A DNA stretch of 12,893 bases from a bacterium (GTDB lineage: Bacteria; Desulfobacterota; GWC2-55-46): assembly GCA_004298725.1 (NCBI GenBank), contig SCQA01000119.1:1-12893 (forward strand), written 5' to 3'. This document shows, one piece after another, positions 12,570-12,893 of this stretch (position 1 is the stretch's first letter; each line of letters begins with the position of its first letter). Made by a program: the position numbers and the translations under genes. The notes below the pieces were generated by a model. That model was not told the DNA's origin. It saw nothing but the letters and a program-made list of their open reading frames with translations, and searched no databases.

Positions 12570-12795
12570 CATTGTTAAGCGGGTTTAGGCGGGTTATGTT
12601 TCTTAGAGGGTTTATTACTTTGCCGCACCAACGGTTGAATCTCTGGTATGGCGGTAAGATATTGAAATGCTTAAGCAATCTTGTTAACTTAAAATTATGC
12701 CGTTATTTCACGCCACTTACTGACTCTTGCTGTTGAAGTATGATGACATTATATAAGAATGAACATTAAAGTAACATTAGAACTCTATTTGACAT

Positions 12796-12882
12796 CTACA
12801 AACCAATGGCAAGGACAATTATTGAAGCTATTAAAAGATTTGCAAAATATGCTAATCCGTCGGCAAGCCGTAAGGTTTTCAT
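12796..12882 (-). CDS. Small membrane peptide, 28 aa
   Basis: A 28-codon frame beginning MKTLRLADGLAYFA and then a hydrophobic stretch (ANLLIASIIVLAIGL) that would span the membrane once. GGAGG stands 5 nt before the ATG, at the extreme edge of the window, which argues for real translation. The basic N-terminus and hydrophobic end fit a small inner-membrane protein. Whether it belongs to an operon extending beyond the window cannot be seen. Confidence 0.5.
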   Translation of the reverse strand: MKTLRLADGLAYFANLLIASIIVLAIGL

Positions 12883-12893
12883 ATAATCCTCCC

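Larger units (their letters stand above)
12405..12795. other. Intergenic region with a hairpin and a palindrome, no gene supported
   Basis: This AT-rich 391-nt gap separates the secreted protein gene from the small membrane peptide at the edge. Open frames in it have no ribosome site and unlikely compositions. Its features are the palindrome at 12450-12466 and the hairpin at 12547-12569, listed separately. Confidence 0.6.

Noticed and set aside
12487..12678. 63-codon minus-strand frame in the intergenic region
   Set aside because: It spans the terminator-like hairpin, has no ribosome site and an unlikely amino acid composition.

Overview
The window is mostly (about positions 1 to 8900) the early end of a Mu-like transposable prophage, followed by ordinary bacterial chromosome (about 9120 to the end). 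The phage identity rests on a DDE transposase (MuA-like), an AAA+ target-selection ATPase (MuB-like), a Gam-like end-binding protein, a small Ner-like regulator and a divergent repressor, in the order expected for the left end of Mu but read on the minus strand. The host is a Gram-negative bacterium: it has two exported proteins with signal peptides and a HAMP-type sensor kinase with an OmpR-family regulator. The style of the genes (frequent ATA isoleucine codons, strong GGAGG ribosome sites) would fit Desulfobacterota or Nitrospirota, but that placement is only an impression.

Layout. 1-399: gam (partial, runs off the edge). 437-1453: MuB-like ATPase. 1470-3044: MuA-like transposase. 3047-3907: DUF3102 protein. 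3891-4235: winged-helix protein. 4251-5123: four small genes including a membrane-anchored lytic transglycosylase and a one-helix membrane peptide. 5128-5625: conserved phage protein of unknown function. 5773-6327 (+): a double zinc-ribbon protein lying antisense inside the early operon. 6218-6442 and 6453-6653: small basic protein and Ner-like regulator. 6665-7033 (+): DUF2513 protein, again antisense. 6969-7187: small protein, first gene of the leftward early transcript. 7206-7260: the control region, with a strong leftward promoter and two palindromes. 7285-8088 (+): the lysogeny repressor. 8227-8923 (+): two AT-rich accessory genes, one an exported protein with a nuclease-like pattern. The phage end probably lies in the AT-rich gap 8924-9122.

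How it works together. From the promoter at 7232-7260 an early transcript would run leftward through Ner, the small genes, transposase, ATPase and Gam. Repressor and Ner would act on the palindromes in and just downstream of that promoter. Two genes (5773-6327 and 6665-7033) run against this transcript and look like insertions or lysogeny-phase genes.

Host part. 9123-9476 is a small HAD-fold protein; a strong terminator at 9590-9629 closes a two-gene operon encoding a response regulator (11139-11810) and its sensor kinase (9709-11121). Upstream is a secreted protein (11964-12404) preceded by a palindromic candidate operator, and at the window edge a 28-residue membrane peptide (12796-12882). 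No rRNA, tRNA, CRISPR array or IS element was seen.
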